This document shows, one piece after another, positions 1 to 8,495 of a stretch of DNA of 64,000 nt. The translations under genes and the position numbers were made by a program. Numbering within the stretch: the stretch's first letter is position 1; the number at the start of each line of letters is the position of its first letter. The notes beneath the pieces were generated by a model that was not told where the DNA came from, did not search any database, and saw only the letters and a program-made list of their open reading frames with translations. The stretch covers positions 17,181 through 81,180 of the forward strand of contig MWST01000012.1 in assembly GCA_002050235.1 (NCBI GenBank), given 5' to 3'. Source of the DNA: Polyangiaceae bacterium UTPRO1 (GTDB lineage Bacteria; Desulfobacterota; Binatia; UTPRO1).

Positions 1-677
1 CCGGCGATCCGCCGGGCGTCGGGAAACCCGACCGCGGCGCTCAGGAGGTACGACTGGGTGGCGAGGGTCACGGCTTGCTGCGCCGAGACATCGACGTGCT
101 GGCCGCGCCCCGACCGCATCCGCTCGTGATGGGCGACGAGCGCCGCCCCGGCTGCTTCCGCAGCGGCGTGCGCGTACGCTTGCGGCACCCCGAGGCGGAG
201 CGGCGCGCGATCCGCGTCGCCGTTCAGGCGCAGCGGACCACCGGCCGCGAGCAGCACGAGGTCGCTGTCGGCCCAGGCGGCCTTGGGCCCCGTCTGCCCG
301 AAGGGCGTGATCGAGACGTACACGAGGCGGGGATTGACGGCGGCCAGGGAGGCGTAGTCGAGGCCCCGGGCCGCCTGCACGCCGGGCGCCTCCGACTCGA
401 TCAGGAAGTCGGCGCTGTCGACCAGTCGATGCAGCAGCTCGCGGCCGCGGGCGTCGTCGAGGTCGAGGGTGATGCCGCGCTTGTTGCGATTCTCGGACCA
501 CCAGGCAAGCGAGCGATCGACGTGCGGCACGTCGTCGACGAAGGGACCGCGCCGCCGCGTCGGTGATCCGCCCGGCGGCTCCACCTGCACGACGTCGGCG
601 CCGAGGTCGGCGAGGATCTGGCCGCAGAGGTGGCCGCGGCTACGAGTGAGATCGAGGACGCGGTAGGGACTGAGCAT
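1..677 (-). CDS. Class III (CaiB/BaiF) CoA-transferase, N-terminal part
   Basis: The gene runs off the left edge, so only about 225 N-terminal residues are visible. The start at 677 gives a protein beginning MLSPYRVLDLTR, followed by a Rossmann-like stretch (GQILADLGADVVQVEPPGG) that is the standard opening of class III CoA-transferases. Further in are SITPFGQTGP and the GRGQHVDVS segment typical of the family. These enzymes move CoA between an acyl-CoA and a free acid, usually in degradation of carnitine, oxalate, aromatic or steroid acids. It diverges from two acyl-CoA dehydrogenase genes, so a role in acyl-CoA catabolism is likely. The substrate is unknown and the C-terminus is not seen. 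Confidence 0.88.
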   Translation of the reverse strand, partial: MLSPYRVLDLTRSRGHLCGQILADLGADVVQVEPPGGSPTRRRGPFVDDVPHVDRSLAWWSENRNKRGITLDLDDARGRELLHRLVDSADFLIESEAPGVQAARGLDYASLAAVNPRLVYVSITPFGQTGPKAAWADSDLVLLAAGGPLRLNGDADRAPLRLGVPQAYAHAAAEAAGAALVAHHERMRSGRGQHVDVSAQQAVTLATQSYLLSAAVGFPDARRIA

Positions 678-985
678 GATCGGCTCTTCGCGGCTCGTAG
701 CCGAGGCGCGCCGCGGCTGTCAAAGCGAGGGCTGGGTCGGCGCGCGCCCGGAGGTGCGGCACGGCGATGGCCGGCGGTCGTACTCGCGAGGGCTCCGGTG
801 ATCCCGTTCGCGACCAGCCGCTACTGCTTCGCAGTGGGCGCGGCGCTACCCGCGCACTCGACATAGTGCACGATCGTGCAACCGCTTGCCGCGTGCCGGG
901 GCTCGTGCCACATTCCCCGCCGGCCGCGATCCGTCTGCAGTGATCCCGCCCACCGAGAAGCGACACGCGAGAAGGAGCGTCTCCC
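678..985. other. 308-base divergent intergenic region
   Basis: This separates the CoA-transferase (minus) from the acyl-CoA dehydrogenase pair (plus). Apart from the minus-strand promoter candidate and the ribosome binding site GAGAAGGAG just before 986, I see no gene, repeat or RNA structure. A divergent region of this size between catabolic genes is a plausible site for a regulator, but I could not pick out a convincing operator palindrome. Confidence 0.5.
694..723 (-). promoter_or_regulatory. Candidate sigma-70 promoter for the CoA-transferase
   Basis: On the minus strand a perfect TTGACA (723-718) is followed after 18 bases by TACGAG (699-694). The ATG lies 17 bases further on, so the leader would be very short. 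The -10 match is only 3 of 6, so this is a by-eye call. Confidence 0.35.
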
Positions 986-2176
986 ATGACCGAGCACGAC
1001 GAGTTCCGTGAATACTGCCGCCGCTGGCTCGCCGAGAACCGCCCGGCGCCGCCGAGCTTCCGGCTGCCGCTGAGCCCCATCGAGGTCATGACCGAGGAGC
1101 AGCGGCGCTATCTCTGCGCGTGGGAGAAGAAGTGCTACGACGCGGGCCTCATCGGCTGCGACTACCCGAAGGAGTACGGCGGCGGCGGTCACTCGGGGTT
1201 CCAGCAGATCGCGAGCCAGGAGATGGGGCGCGCCCAGGTCCCGTACATGATCAACGTGATCGGGCTCTCGATGGCGGCGCCGACCATCCTGAACCACGGT
1301 ACCGAGGAGCAGAAGCGCCGCTTCATCGCGCCGCTCCTTTCCGCCGACGAGATCTGGTGCCAGGGCTTCTCCGAGCCGAACGCCGGCAGCGACCTCGCGA
1401 ACGCGCAGGCGTCGGCCGTTCGCGACGGCGACAACTGGGTCATCAACGGCCACAAGGTGTGGACCAGCCTCGCGCATTTCGCGAGCTGGATGATCATGGT
1501 GACGCGCACCAGCAACGACCACAAGTACAACGGCCTCACGTACTTCATCGTGCCGATCGCGAACACCAAGGGCGTCACCGTGCGCCCGCTCATCAAGATC
1601 ACCGGCGAGACCGGCTTCAACGAAGTGCTCTTCGAGGACGTCGTCGTGCCCGACTCCTATCGCGTCGACGACATCGGCAAGGGCTGGACGGTCGCGATGA
1701 CGACGCTCCTCTACGAGCGCGGCGCCGCCGAGGGCGCCGGGAGCGGCGGCGGCATCTCGCTCGACGAGCGCGTCGCGCAGTTGATCGACCTCGCCAAGCG
1801 CTGCCGGCGGGACGGCAAGCCGGCCTGGGACGACCCGATCATCCGCGATCGCGTGGCCGGGCTCGCGATCCGCGTCGAGGGCATGCGCCAGGTGCATCGC
1901 CGCAGCCGCGTCGAAGCGCTCACCGACCATCCGATGCGGCTTCCGCTCCAGGCCAAGGTGACCGTGAGCGAGCTCATGCAGGACATCGCGGCCGCGGCCC
2001 TCGAGATCGAAGGGCCGGCGTCGAGTCTCTACGTCGGCGACCCCGGCGCCCCCGACAACGGCCAGTGGCCGCTCGCCTACCTGAACTCCTACGGGTTCAC
2101 GATCGCGGCCGGCAGCAACGAGATCCAACGCAACATCCTCGGCGAGCGCGTCCTCGGCCTCGCGAAGTCGAAATAA
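986..2176 (+). CDS. Acyl-CoA dehydrogenase, subunit 1 of a probable heteromeric pair
   Basis: A 396-residue acyl-CoA dehydrogenase: FAD-dependent alpha,beta-desaturation of an acyl-CoA, with electrons passing to ETF. The flavin-contacting motif SEPNAGSDL is at residues 129-137, and the C-terminal SNEIQRNILGERVLGL is characteristic. A strong Shine-Dalgarno GAGAAGGAG fixes the start. A second, divergent acyl-CoA dehydrogenase begins 28 bases downstream. Adjacent unlike pairs of this kind form alpha2beta2 enzymes for bulky acyl-CoAs, such as sterol side chains, in actinobacteria (FadE26/27 and FadE28/29 types). Extension to this gene is an inference. The divergent CoA-transferase supports a shared catabolic pathway. 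Confidence 0.93.
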   Translation: MTEHDEFREYCRRWLAENRPAPPSFRLPLSPIEVMTEEQRRYLCAWEKKCYDAGLIGCDYPKEYGGGGHSGFQQIASQEMGRAQVPYMINVIGLSMAAPTILNHGTEEQKRRFIAPLLSADEIWCQGFSEPNAGSDLANAQASAVRDGDNWVINGHKVWTSLAHFASWMIMVTRTSNDHKYNGLTYFIVPIANTKGVTVRPLIKITGETGFNEVLFEDVVVPDSYRVDDIGKGWTVAMTTLLYERGAAEGAGSGGGISLDERVAQLIDLAKRCRRDGKPAWDDPIIRDRVAGLAIRVEGMRQVHRRSRVEALTDHPMRLPLQAKVTVSELMQDIAAAALEIEGPASSLYVGDPGAPDNGQWPLAYLNSYGFTIAAGSNEIQRNILGERVLGLAKSK

Positions 2177-2204
2177 GGTCCGCAGCGGAGGAGGAAGGAC
2201 GACG

Positions 2205-3368
2205 ATGGCCCAGCCCAAGGATTTCGGATTCGGCTCGGAAGAGCAGATGCTGCGCGACCAGGCGCGGAAGTTCCTGAAGGACAACGCCCCGATCGAGAAG
2301 CTGCGCGCGCTCGTCGCCAAGGACCACAAGCTCGCCTACGAGAGCCCGGTACAGCCGCTGGCGTGGGACGAGCGCGTCTGGAAGCAGATGGTCGAGCTCG
2401 GTTGGACCGCGCTCGCGGTGCCCGAGTCGGCGGGCGGCGCCGGCATGAAGATGATTGCGGTGGCCGCGCTCGCCGAGGAGATCGGCCGCGCCGCGCTGCC
2501 GTCGCCGCTGATCGCGACGCTGATTGCCACGTGCGTGCTGCGCGCGGCCGGAACCGCGGCCGCGACGGCGTGCTTGGAGCGCATCGCCGGCGGCGACGCC
2601 GCGTCGTTCGCCGGACCGGGCTCGGAAGGCTCGTGGCTGCCGGATGCGACCTCGATCACCGCGGCGGCGAGCGGCGACGGCGCCGTGCTGAGCGGCACCG
2701 CGCCCTTCGTGCAGGAGGCGCGGAAGGCGGCGTTCTTCCTGGTCGCGGCGCGCGGCGCCAAGGGCGTCGGCCTGTACGCCGTGGCCGCCGACGCGCCGGG
2801 CGTGAAGATCCACCCCGACCGGGTCGTCGACTTGACGCGCGACCAGGCGCACGTGGAGCTCGACGACGTGCGGGTCGACGGGGCCGGGGTCGTGGCGGTC
2901 GCCGGCGCCGGAGAGAAGGCCGTCGCCGCGGCGCTGCCCGCGATTCTGACGATCGTCGCCGCCGACCTCTGCGGCGCCGCCGAGTGGCAGCTGCAGACGA
3001 CCGCCGAGTACGCCCGCGTACGCACCCAGTTCGACCGCCTGATCGGCTTCTTCCAGGCCGTGAAGCACCCGATCGTGAACGTCATGATCGACGTCGACCG
3101 CGCCCGCTCGCTGGCCTATGCCGCGGCGTGCGCCATCGACACGGAGCCGGCAGACGCGCTTCGCCTCGCCCGCATGGCCAAGGCCGCGGCCTCGGACGCG
3201 GCGGCCTTCGCATCGAGCCGCTCCATCCAGCTCCACGGCGGCATCGGCTTCACCTGGGAGTGCGACGTGCATATCTACGTGAAGCGGCAGAAGCACAACC
3301 AGTTCTATTTCGGCGACGGACCATACCAGCGAGCGAAGATCGCGCCGCTCATCGATCACTCGGCGTAG
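2205..3368 (+). CDS. Acyl-CoA dehydrogenase, subunit 2 of a probable heteromeric pair
   Basis: A 387-residue acyl-CoA dehydrogenase-fold protein, clearly different from its upstream neighbour. Its C-terminal signature is SIQLHGGIGFTWECDVH, the form seen in the second subunit of heteromeric enzymes. The flavin motif of the first subunit (SEPNAGSD) is degenerate here: the matching region reads FAGPGSEGSW. GGAGGAGGAAGG just upstream is a strong ribosome binding site, and the 28-base gap indicates one transcript. I infer that it pairs with the 986-2176 product to build a shared active site; the bulky acyl-CoA substrate is unknown. Confidence 0.92.
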   Translation: MAQPKDFGFGSEEQMLRDQARKFLKDNAPIEKLRALVAKDHKLAYESPVQPLAWDERVWKQMVELGWTALAVPESAGGAGMKMIAVAALAEEIGRAALPSPLIATLIATCVLRAAGTAAATACLERIAGGDAASFAGPGSEGSWLPDATSITAAASGDGAVLSGTAPFVQEARKAAFFLVAARGAKGVGLYAVAADAPGVKIHPDRVVDLTRDQAHVELDDVRVDGAGVVAVAGAGEKAVAAALPAILTIVAADLCGAAEWQLQTTAEYARVRTQFDRLIGFFQAVKHPIVNVMIDVDRARSLAYAAACAIDTEPADALRLARMAKAAASDAAAFASSRSIQLHGGIGFTWECDVHIYVKRQKHNQFYFGDGPYQRAKIAPLIDHSA

Positions 3369-3404
3369 GCCCGTCGAGACCCGGCGAGCGCGGCACCTCT
3401 CGTC

Positions 3405-4259
3405 GTGATGTTCCTGCGAGCCCGTGCCTACCCGCGCTTCTGGCGCCTGGTGGCTGCGGTCCTGGTGGCGGTGAGCCGCACGGGCGTGCTCGTGCTCGCA
3501 GGCGTGCTGATGGGCTTTCCGGATGCGCGGCTCGACAATCCTCTGCGCCTGCTGCGCGCGTTCGTCGCCCTGAGTCTGGCGCCGGGGCTGGCGGCGTGGT
3601 TGCTGGCGCGCGTATTCACGGCTGCGGTCACGATCGCCGACGGCCTACTGGTGGTCAGCCGTCGTGATCGACGTATCGAGGTGCCGCTGGCAGCGCTCGC
3701 CGGCGTCGCGCCGTGGCGCGTGCCGCTTCCGGGAAACGGCCTGGCGCTCGTACTGCGCTCGGGGCGACGGGCGCCGGTCGACCTCCAACTAGGAGATGTG
3801 AACGGCCTGGTCGAGGCGCTGGCAGCGGCGGGAGCGTCAGCGGCCGTCCGCGATCGCATGCGGACGCCGGCCGCCGTCTATCAGTCCTCGCGACGCGACG
3901 ATCGCCGACGCTGGTGGCATCCGCTGCTCTCGTATGGCGTGCTGGCGCTGGTACCGACGCTTCCGGTCTTTCGGCTCAATCAATGGATCGTCTACGGCGG
4001 TACCTTCGGCGAGTACTACACATACGGACTGCGGGCGTATCTCTTCGGCTTCATCGCCTACTGGTGGACGTTCACGATCTATCTCGTGCTGTGGGCCGGC
4101 GTCCTGCGCGCCGGCGCCGAGGCCGTGGTCATGGCGACTGCGTGGGCGGCGCCCGCACGCGTGCCGGCCGTGCGCCGGGCGGTCGAGGTGATCGACCGCA
4201 TCGCCTATTACGGCGGCGTGCCGCTCTTCCTGCTGCGGGTCGCCGTGCTGGCGTCGTAG
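3405..4259 (+). CDS. Unknown multi-pass membrane protein
   Basis: I do not recognise the family. The 284-residue product has two hydrophobic stretches at the N-terminus (about residues 10-35 and 48-70), a soluble middle with a beta-rich IADGLLVVSRRDRRIEVPL segment resembling a PH-like fold, then three more hydrophobic stretches (about 170-190, 210-235 and 265-284). GTG at 3405 is directly followed by ATG at 3408; either could be the start. It lies 36 bases after the acyl-CoA dehydrogenases on the same strand and may be read through from them, but nothing links it to their chemistry. Confidence 0.6.
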   Translation: MMFLRARAYPRFWRLVAAVLVAVSRTGVLVLAGVLMGFPDARLDNPLRLLRAFVALSLAPGLAAWLLARVFTAAVTIADGLLVVSRRDRRIEVPLAALAGVAPWRVPLPGNGLALVLRSGRRAPVDLQLGDVNGLVEALAAAGASAAVRDRMRTPAAVYQSSRRDDRRRWWHPLLSYGVLALVPTLPVFRLNQWIVYGGTFGEYYTYGLRAYLFGFIAYWWTFTIYLVLWAGVLRAGAEAVVMATAWAAPARVPAVRRAVEVIDRIAYYGGVPLFLLRVAVLAS

Positions 4260-4280
4260 CGGGCCGCGGCTGGCGCCGCA

Positions 4281-4309
4281 TTGACTTCCGAGGCGCCGGG
4301 CCGGAAGCT
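4281..4309 (+). promoter_or_regulatory. Weak candidate promoter
   Basis: TTGACT at 4281-4286 is five of six to the -35 consensus. Seventeen bases later GAAGCT (4304-4309) is a poor -10. It sits correctly for the gene starting at 4324, but the support rests on the -35 alone. Confidence 0.2.
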
Positions 4310-4323
4310 GCGGCGTTCCTGCG

Positions 4324-4989
4324 ATGACGCCGACCGAGCTCTTCGATCCCCACAACGTGCTGATGACGAGCGGACTCACCGGCCCCGACGGGGCGCGGGT
4401 GCTGCTCGAGGCCGGCAAGGACTTTCCGGGCGGGCCCGTCGGCCTGGTGTTCGCGCTCTTCTGGGCGCCGGTCGGCCCCGGCATCCCGGCAGGGGTGCTG
4501 CTGGCGCGCCACATACCGCTCCATCCGCTGCTGACGTTCGGTCTCTATGCCGTGTCGGACGTGCTCGCGGCGGCGGTCTGTCATCCGCTCTTCGCCGGCT
4601 GCAGGCGTTTGGCGCAGCGTCTTCCTTCGCTCCGTCGTGTCGGCAAGGCGATGCTCAGGCTCGCCATGCTAGGGACGTCGGCCGCCCCCGGCGCGGCTCG
4701 CGCAGCCGCGGCCACGAGGCCGGCGGCGCTCTTTCGCATCGCCGCGATCGGCTTCGGTATGGACGTCTACACCGCGGGGGCGGTCGCTACCGGGGTCGAC
4801 GCGCCGCGCGTGACGCGCTGGCTCTGTGCGATCGCGGGGGATCTGGTCTGGTTCGCCGTCCTCCTCGGGAGCAGCCTCGCCGCCGCATCGTTCGCCGACG
4901 ACGACCGCCTGGTCGGAGGCGTCGTCCTCGCCGCCATGCTGCTCGTGCCGCCGCTCGCCCGCCGGCTGTTCCCCTCGCTCCGGGTGTAG
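4324..4989 (+). CDS. Unknown membrane protein
   Basis: A 221-residue product of unrecognised family. Hydrophobic segments lie around residues 38-58, 66-86, 135-155, 165-185 and 196-212. The middle (about 90-130) is Arg-rich and Ala-rich. The N-terminus (TPTELFDPHNVLMTSGLTG) is polar, so there is no cleaved signal. Its stop is only 16 bases before the U32-family gene. High-GC codon usage matches the surroundings. No function is proposed. Confidence 0.55.
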   Translation: MTPTELFDPHNVLMTSGLTGPDGARVLLEAGKDFPGGPVGLVFALFWAPVGPGIPAGVLLARHIPLHPLLTFGLYAVSDVLAAAVCHPLFAGCRRLAQRLPSLRRVGKAMLRLAMLGTSAAPGAARAAAATRPAALFRIAAIGFGMDVYTAGAVATGVDAPRVTRWLCAIAGDLVWFAVLLGSSLAAASFADDDRLVGGVVLAAMLLVPPLARRLFPSLRV

Positions 4990-5005
4990 ACCGGAGGTGC
5001 TGGCG

Positions 5006-7654
5006 TTGCCGCTGCGCATGCGTACGCCGGGCGCTCCCGAGATCCTGGCGCCTGCGGGCGATCCCGAGGCCTTGAAAGCGGCGCTCGCGGCCGGTGCCGA
5101 CGCCGTCTACTTCGGGCTCCGTGAAGGCTTCAACGCCCGCGCCCGCAGCGGCAACTTCGCGCTCGCCGATCTCGATGCGACCGTCGCGCGCATCCACCGC
5201 GCCGGCGCCCGGGCCTACCTGGCGCTCAACACCCTGGTCTTCGAGGCCGAGCTCGATTTTGTCGAGCAGGTGGTGCGGCGCGCCGCCGCGAGCGGCATCG
5301 ACGCGCTCATCGTCCAGGATCCGGCGGTGGCGGCGCTGGCGCGCGCCGTCGCCCCCGACCTGGCGCTGCATGCGAGTACCCAGATGACGATCTCCAGCGC
5401 CGAGGGCGCCGCCTTTGCGGCGAGCCTCGGCGCGGTGCGCATCGTCGTGCCGCGCGAGCTCTCGGTCGCCGAGATCCGCCGCCTCGCTGCCGGCACCGAT
5501 CTCGAGCTCGAGGTATTCATCCACGGCGCGCTCTGCGTCGCCTGGTCGGGGCAGTGCCTTACTTCGGAGGCATGGGGCGGGCGCTCCGCGAACCGCGGCC
5601 AGTGCGCGCAGTCGTGCCGTCTGCCGTACACGCTCGTGCTCGACGGCGCCGAGCGCGACCTCGGCGACATCCGCTATCTTCTCTCGCCGAAGGATCTCGC
5701 CGGTCTGCGCGCTGTCGCGGCGCTCGCGGCGATCGGCGTCCGCGGGCTCAAGATCGAGGGGCGGCAGAAGGGCGCCGCCTACGTCGCCACCGCGACGACG
5801 CTCTATCGTCGCCGGGTCGATGCGCTGACGCGCCAGCGCGCCGCCGACGCCGCCGATCCAGCGACAGCGGCCGACGACCTCCTGCGTACGAGCCTCGCCT
5901 ACTCGCGCGGCTTCGGCGACGGCTTCCTCGGCGGAGCGGATCACCAGGCGCTCGTCGAGGGGCGCTTCCCGAAGCATCGCGGCGTGTTCCTCGGGCGCGT
6001 CGCGGCGGTGGCCGGCGACGCGGTGACGGTCGTGCGTGACCCGGCGGGCCGACCGTGGACGGGCGGACGCGGCGTCCCGGCCGCGGCCGCGACGCCGCAC
6101 GGCGTCCCGGCGGCAGCGCTCCACGGGTTCGGCGGCGCCGCTGACGCCAGCACGGGGCCGCGCGCCGCCGCCCTGACGCCCCGTCCCGGCATGGGCGTGG
6201 TCTTCGACGCCGGCCATCCCGAGGATGCGCACGAACCCGGCGGTCCGATCTTCGCCGTCGCGGCGACGGACGACGGCTGGGTGCTGAGGTTCGGGGAGCC
6301 CGGTCCCGATCTCGCGCGCGTCGGGGCGGGAAATCGGGTGTGGGTGACGAGCGACCCCGCGCTCACGCGCGAGGTCGAGCGCCTGCTCGGCGGCGACGAG
6401 CCGACGGGCCGCATAGCGGTGGCGCTCGTCGTCGATGGCCGGGCCGGGGCGCCGCTTCGCGTGGTCGCGAGCGCGGGGTCGGCGCGGGCCGCGGCCGCGA
6501 CCGCATCGGCGCTGCAGCCGGCGGCAGGCGCGGGCCTCACGACGGCGCTGCTGCGCGACAAGCTCGGCGCGCTCGGCGGCACGCCGTTCGCGCTCACGAC
6601 CCTGGATGTGCGCGGGCTCGCAGCCGGCCTCCATGTGCCGGTCTCCGAGCTGAAGCGCGTACGGCGCGCCCTGGTCGCAGCGCTCCTAGCGGCGATCGAG
6701 CGCGGCCCGGTCTCGGAGCTGCGCTCGGCACCGGCCGCAGCCCGGCTCCGCGCCGCGGCGCGGCAGTTGCCGCCGTCGCGCTCGACGCCTCCCGCGGCAC
6801 CGGAGATCGTCGCTCTCTGCAGGAGCGCCGCGCAGCTCGAAGCCGTGGTCGCGAGCGGCGCCCGCGCCGTCGCGCTCGACTGGATGGAGCTCGTAGGACT
6901 CGAAAAGGCGGTGGCGCGGGCGCGCGCTGCGGGTCTGCGCGTGACGCTCGCGACCGTCCGCGTCCAGAAGCCGGGCGAGGAGGGCTACGATCGCCGGCTC
7001 GCGGCGCTGGCGCCCGACGCCGTGCTGGTGCGGCACTGGGGCGCCCTGGAGGCGTTCCGCGCCCTCGCTCCCGAAGCCGCGCGACCGCTCCTGCACGGCG
7101 ACTTCTCGTTGAACGTCACCAACTCGATCACTGCGGCCGAGCTCTTCGTCCGCGGCCTCGACACGCTGACCCCGTCCTACGACCTCGATCCCGAGCAGCT
7201 CGCGGCGCTCCTCGCTGCCGCGCCCGCCGAGCGCTTCACGGTCGTCCTGCACCAGCGCATCCCGACTTTCCACACCGAGCACTGCGTGTATGCGCACTTG
7301 CTCTCCGGCGGCCGCGACTTCCGTACCTGCGGCCGGCCGTGCGAGCGTCACGAGGTGGCGCTCCGCGACCCGACCGGGCGTTCGCACCCGGTCGTCGTCG
7401 ACGTCGGCTGCCGCAACACGGTCTTCAACGGCGAGCTGCAATCGGCGGCCGAGCTCGTGCCCGAGCTCGTCGCCCGCGGCGTGCGGAGCTTCCGTGTCGA
7501 ATTCGTGCGCGAGACGGGCGCGGAGGCGGCGGCGGTGCTCGCCGCCTACGGCGATCTCCTCGCCGGCAGGATCACGCCGCGCCAGTGCCTCGTCCGCGTC
7601 GCGGCGCGATCACGCTACGGGGTGTCGGCGACGCCCATGACGTTTCTCCGCTGA
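5006..7654 (+). CDS. U32 peptidase-family protein (RlhA/YdcP-like), long form
   Basis: The product of about 882 residues opens with the family signature EILAPAGDPEALKAALAAGADAVYFGL and carries the U32 motif at about residues 169-186, with Cys177, Cys184, Cys200 and Cys204 able to hold a cluster. A later HTEHCVYAHLL...CGRPC segment (7279-7345) adds further Cys. U32 proteins such as RlhA, TrhP and UbiU/V are now known mainly as Fe-S, prephenate-dependent RNA or ubiquinone hydroxylation factors rather than proteases. I chose TTG at 5006 because GGAGGTG lies 6-7 bases upstream; ATG 5018 is the alternative. At about 882 residues it is clearly longer than E. coli RlhA (about 650). The added middle (about 350-600) is Ala/Gly-rich. 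Confidence 0.85.
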   Translation: MPLRMRTPGAPEILAPAGDPEALKAALAAGADAVYFGLREGFNARARSGNFALADLDATVARIHRAGARAYLALNTLVFEAELDFVEQVVRRAAASGIDALIVQDPAVAALARAVAPDLALHASTQMTISSAEGAAFAASLGAVRIVVPRELSVAEIRRLAAGTDLELEVFIHGALCVAWSGQCLTSEAWGGRSANRGQCAQSCRLPYTLVLDGAERDLGDIRYLLSPKDLAGLRAVAALAAIGVRGLKIEGRQKGAAYVATATTLYRRRVDALTRQRAADAADPATAADDLLRTSLAYSRGFGDGFLGGADHQALVEGRFPKHRGVFLGRVAAVAGDAVTVVRDPAGRPWTGGRGVPAAAATPHGVPAAALHGFGGAADASTGPRAAALTPRPGMGVVFDAGHPEDAHEPGGPIFAVAATDDGWVLRFGEPGPDLARVGAGNRVWVTSDPALTREVERLLGGDEPTGRIAVALVVDGRAGAPLRVVASAGSARAAAATASALQPAAGAGLTTALLRDKLGALGGTPFALTTLDVRGLAAGLHVPVSELKRVRRALVAALLAAIERGPVSELRSAPAAARLRAAARQLPPSRSTPPAAPEIVALCRSAAQLEAVVASGARAVALDWMELVGLEKAVARARAAGLRVTLATVRVQKPGEEGYDRRLAALAPDAVLVRHWGALEAFRALAPEAARPLLHGDFSLNVTNSITAAELFVRGLDTLTPSYDLDPEQLAALLAAAPAERFTVVLHQRIPTFHTEHCVYAHLLSGGRDFRTCGRPCERHEVALRDPTGRSHPVVVDVGCRNTVFNGELQSAAELVPELVARGVRSFRVEFVRETGAEAAAVLAAYGDLLAGRITPRQCLVRVAARSRYGVSATPMTFLR

Positions 7655-7703
7655 CGGCCGGCGCGCTCTCGCATCCGACCGGGATTGGCGGCAGAGTCGC
7701 AGC

Positions 7704-8462
7704 GTGCGCACGCCCGGGAGCATGCTCGCCGTCCTCGGGCTCGCCTGCGGCGCCGCCGTGCAAGTGCTGGCGGCGCCGACGCCGGCGCCCGACGCTGTCC
7801 GCTGGGCGGACGGCCGCTTGAGCGTCCGCGCCACCGACGCGTCGCTCGACCGCGTACTCGCCGAGATCGCCGCGGCTACGGGGGCGACGGTGCGCGGCGA
7901 GGTAGACGCACGGCGGGTCACGATCGACTTCCGCGCGCTCGCGCCCGCGGACGGGCTTGCCCGCATCCTCGGCGCCGAGAGCTTCATGCTGACCTATGCC
8001 GCCGACGGCTCGCTGCGCACGATCGATCTGCTGGCGCGCGGCGCACTCGTGACGCCGATCCCGGTGCCGTCGCCGCGGCGGCCGCTCGCGGACGCCGAAG
8101 ATCAGGCAGTCGTCCTGCAGCGGCCGGTGGCCGTCGCCGGGCCGCTCGCGGCGGCGGTCGGAGGCGACGAGGCGCCGATCGGGCGCGTTCTGCATGCCGT
8201 GATCATGGAGCCCGACCCGGCGACACGGGCGGCGGCACGGACAGTCGTGCTCTCCGCCTTTGTCGAAGATCCCACGGTCGAGGCTGCCTACCTCTCGACA
8301 CTCGAGCCCGTCGCTGACGCCGTCCTGGCGCGCATCCTCCAGGCGTCCGCGGCCGACCCGCGGAGCGTCGAGGAGTGGATGGGTGTGCTCGCTGCCGGCG
8401 CGCCGTCGGCGGCGCTGCGCGCCAAGGCCGCCGCCGTGCTCGCCGTGCTGCGGCCGCATTGA
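7704..8462 (+). CDS. Small secreted protein with an STN-like domain
   Basis: A 252-residue product with an N-terminal signal peptide (hydrophobic MLAVLGLACGAAVQVLAA). Residues about 36-100 (LSVRATDASLDRVLAEIAAATGATV, then VTIDFRALAPADGLARIL) fit the beta-alpha-beta pattern of STN/secretin N-terminal domains, which bind peptides or partner proteins in the periplasm. The C-terminal half is Ala-rich and helical, loosely HEAT-like. GTG at 7704 was taken as start; ATG 7722 would still leave a signal sequence. The gene is convergent with the large repeat protein. Specific function is unknown. Confidence 0.6.
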   Translation: MRTPGSMLAVLGLACGAAVQVLAAPTPAPDAVRWADGRLSVRATDASLDRVLAEIAAATGATVRGEVDARRVTIDFRALAPADGLARILGAESFMLTYAADGSLRTIDLLARGALVTPIPVPSPRRPLADAEDQAVVLQRPVAVAGPLAAAVGGDEAPIGRVLHAVIMEPDPATRAAARTVVLSAFVEDPTVEAAYLSTLEPVADAVLARILQASAADPRSVEEWMGVLAAGAPSAALRAKAAAVLAVLRPH

Positions 8463-8469
8463 CGGCGCC

Positions 8470-8487
8470 GCGGCAGCAGGGTGCCGC
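8470..8487. terminator. Hairpin in a convergent gap
   Basis: GCGGCA and TGCCGC flank a 6-base loop in the 33-base gap between two convergent genes. There is no T-tract on either side, so this is at best a weak terminator by intrinsic rules. Confidence 0.25.
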
Positions 8488-8495
8488 CGGAGGCG

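Noticed and set aside
75..566. Plus-strand ORF at the left edge
   Set aside because: It is antisense to the class III CoA-transferase, whose conserved motifs are on the minus strand.
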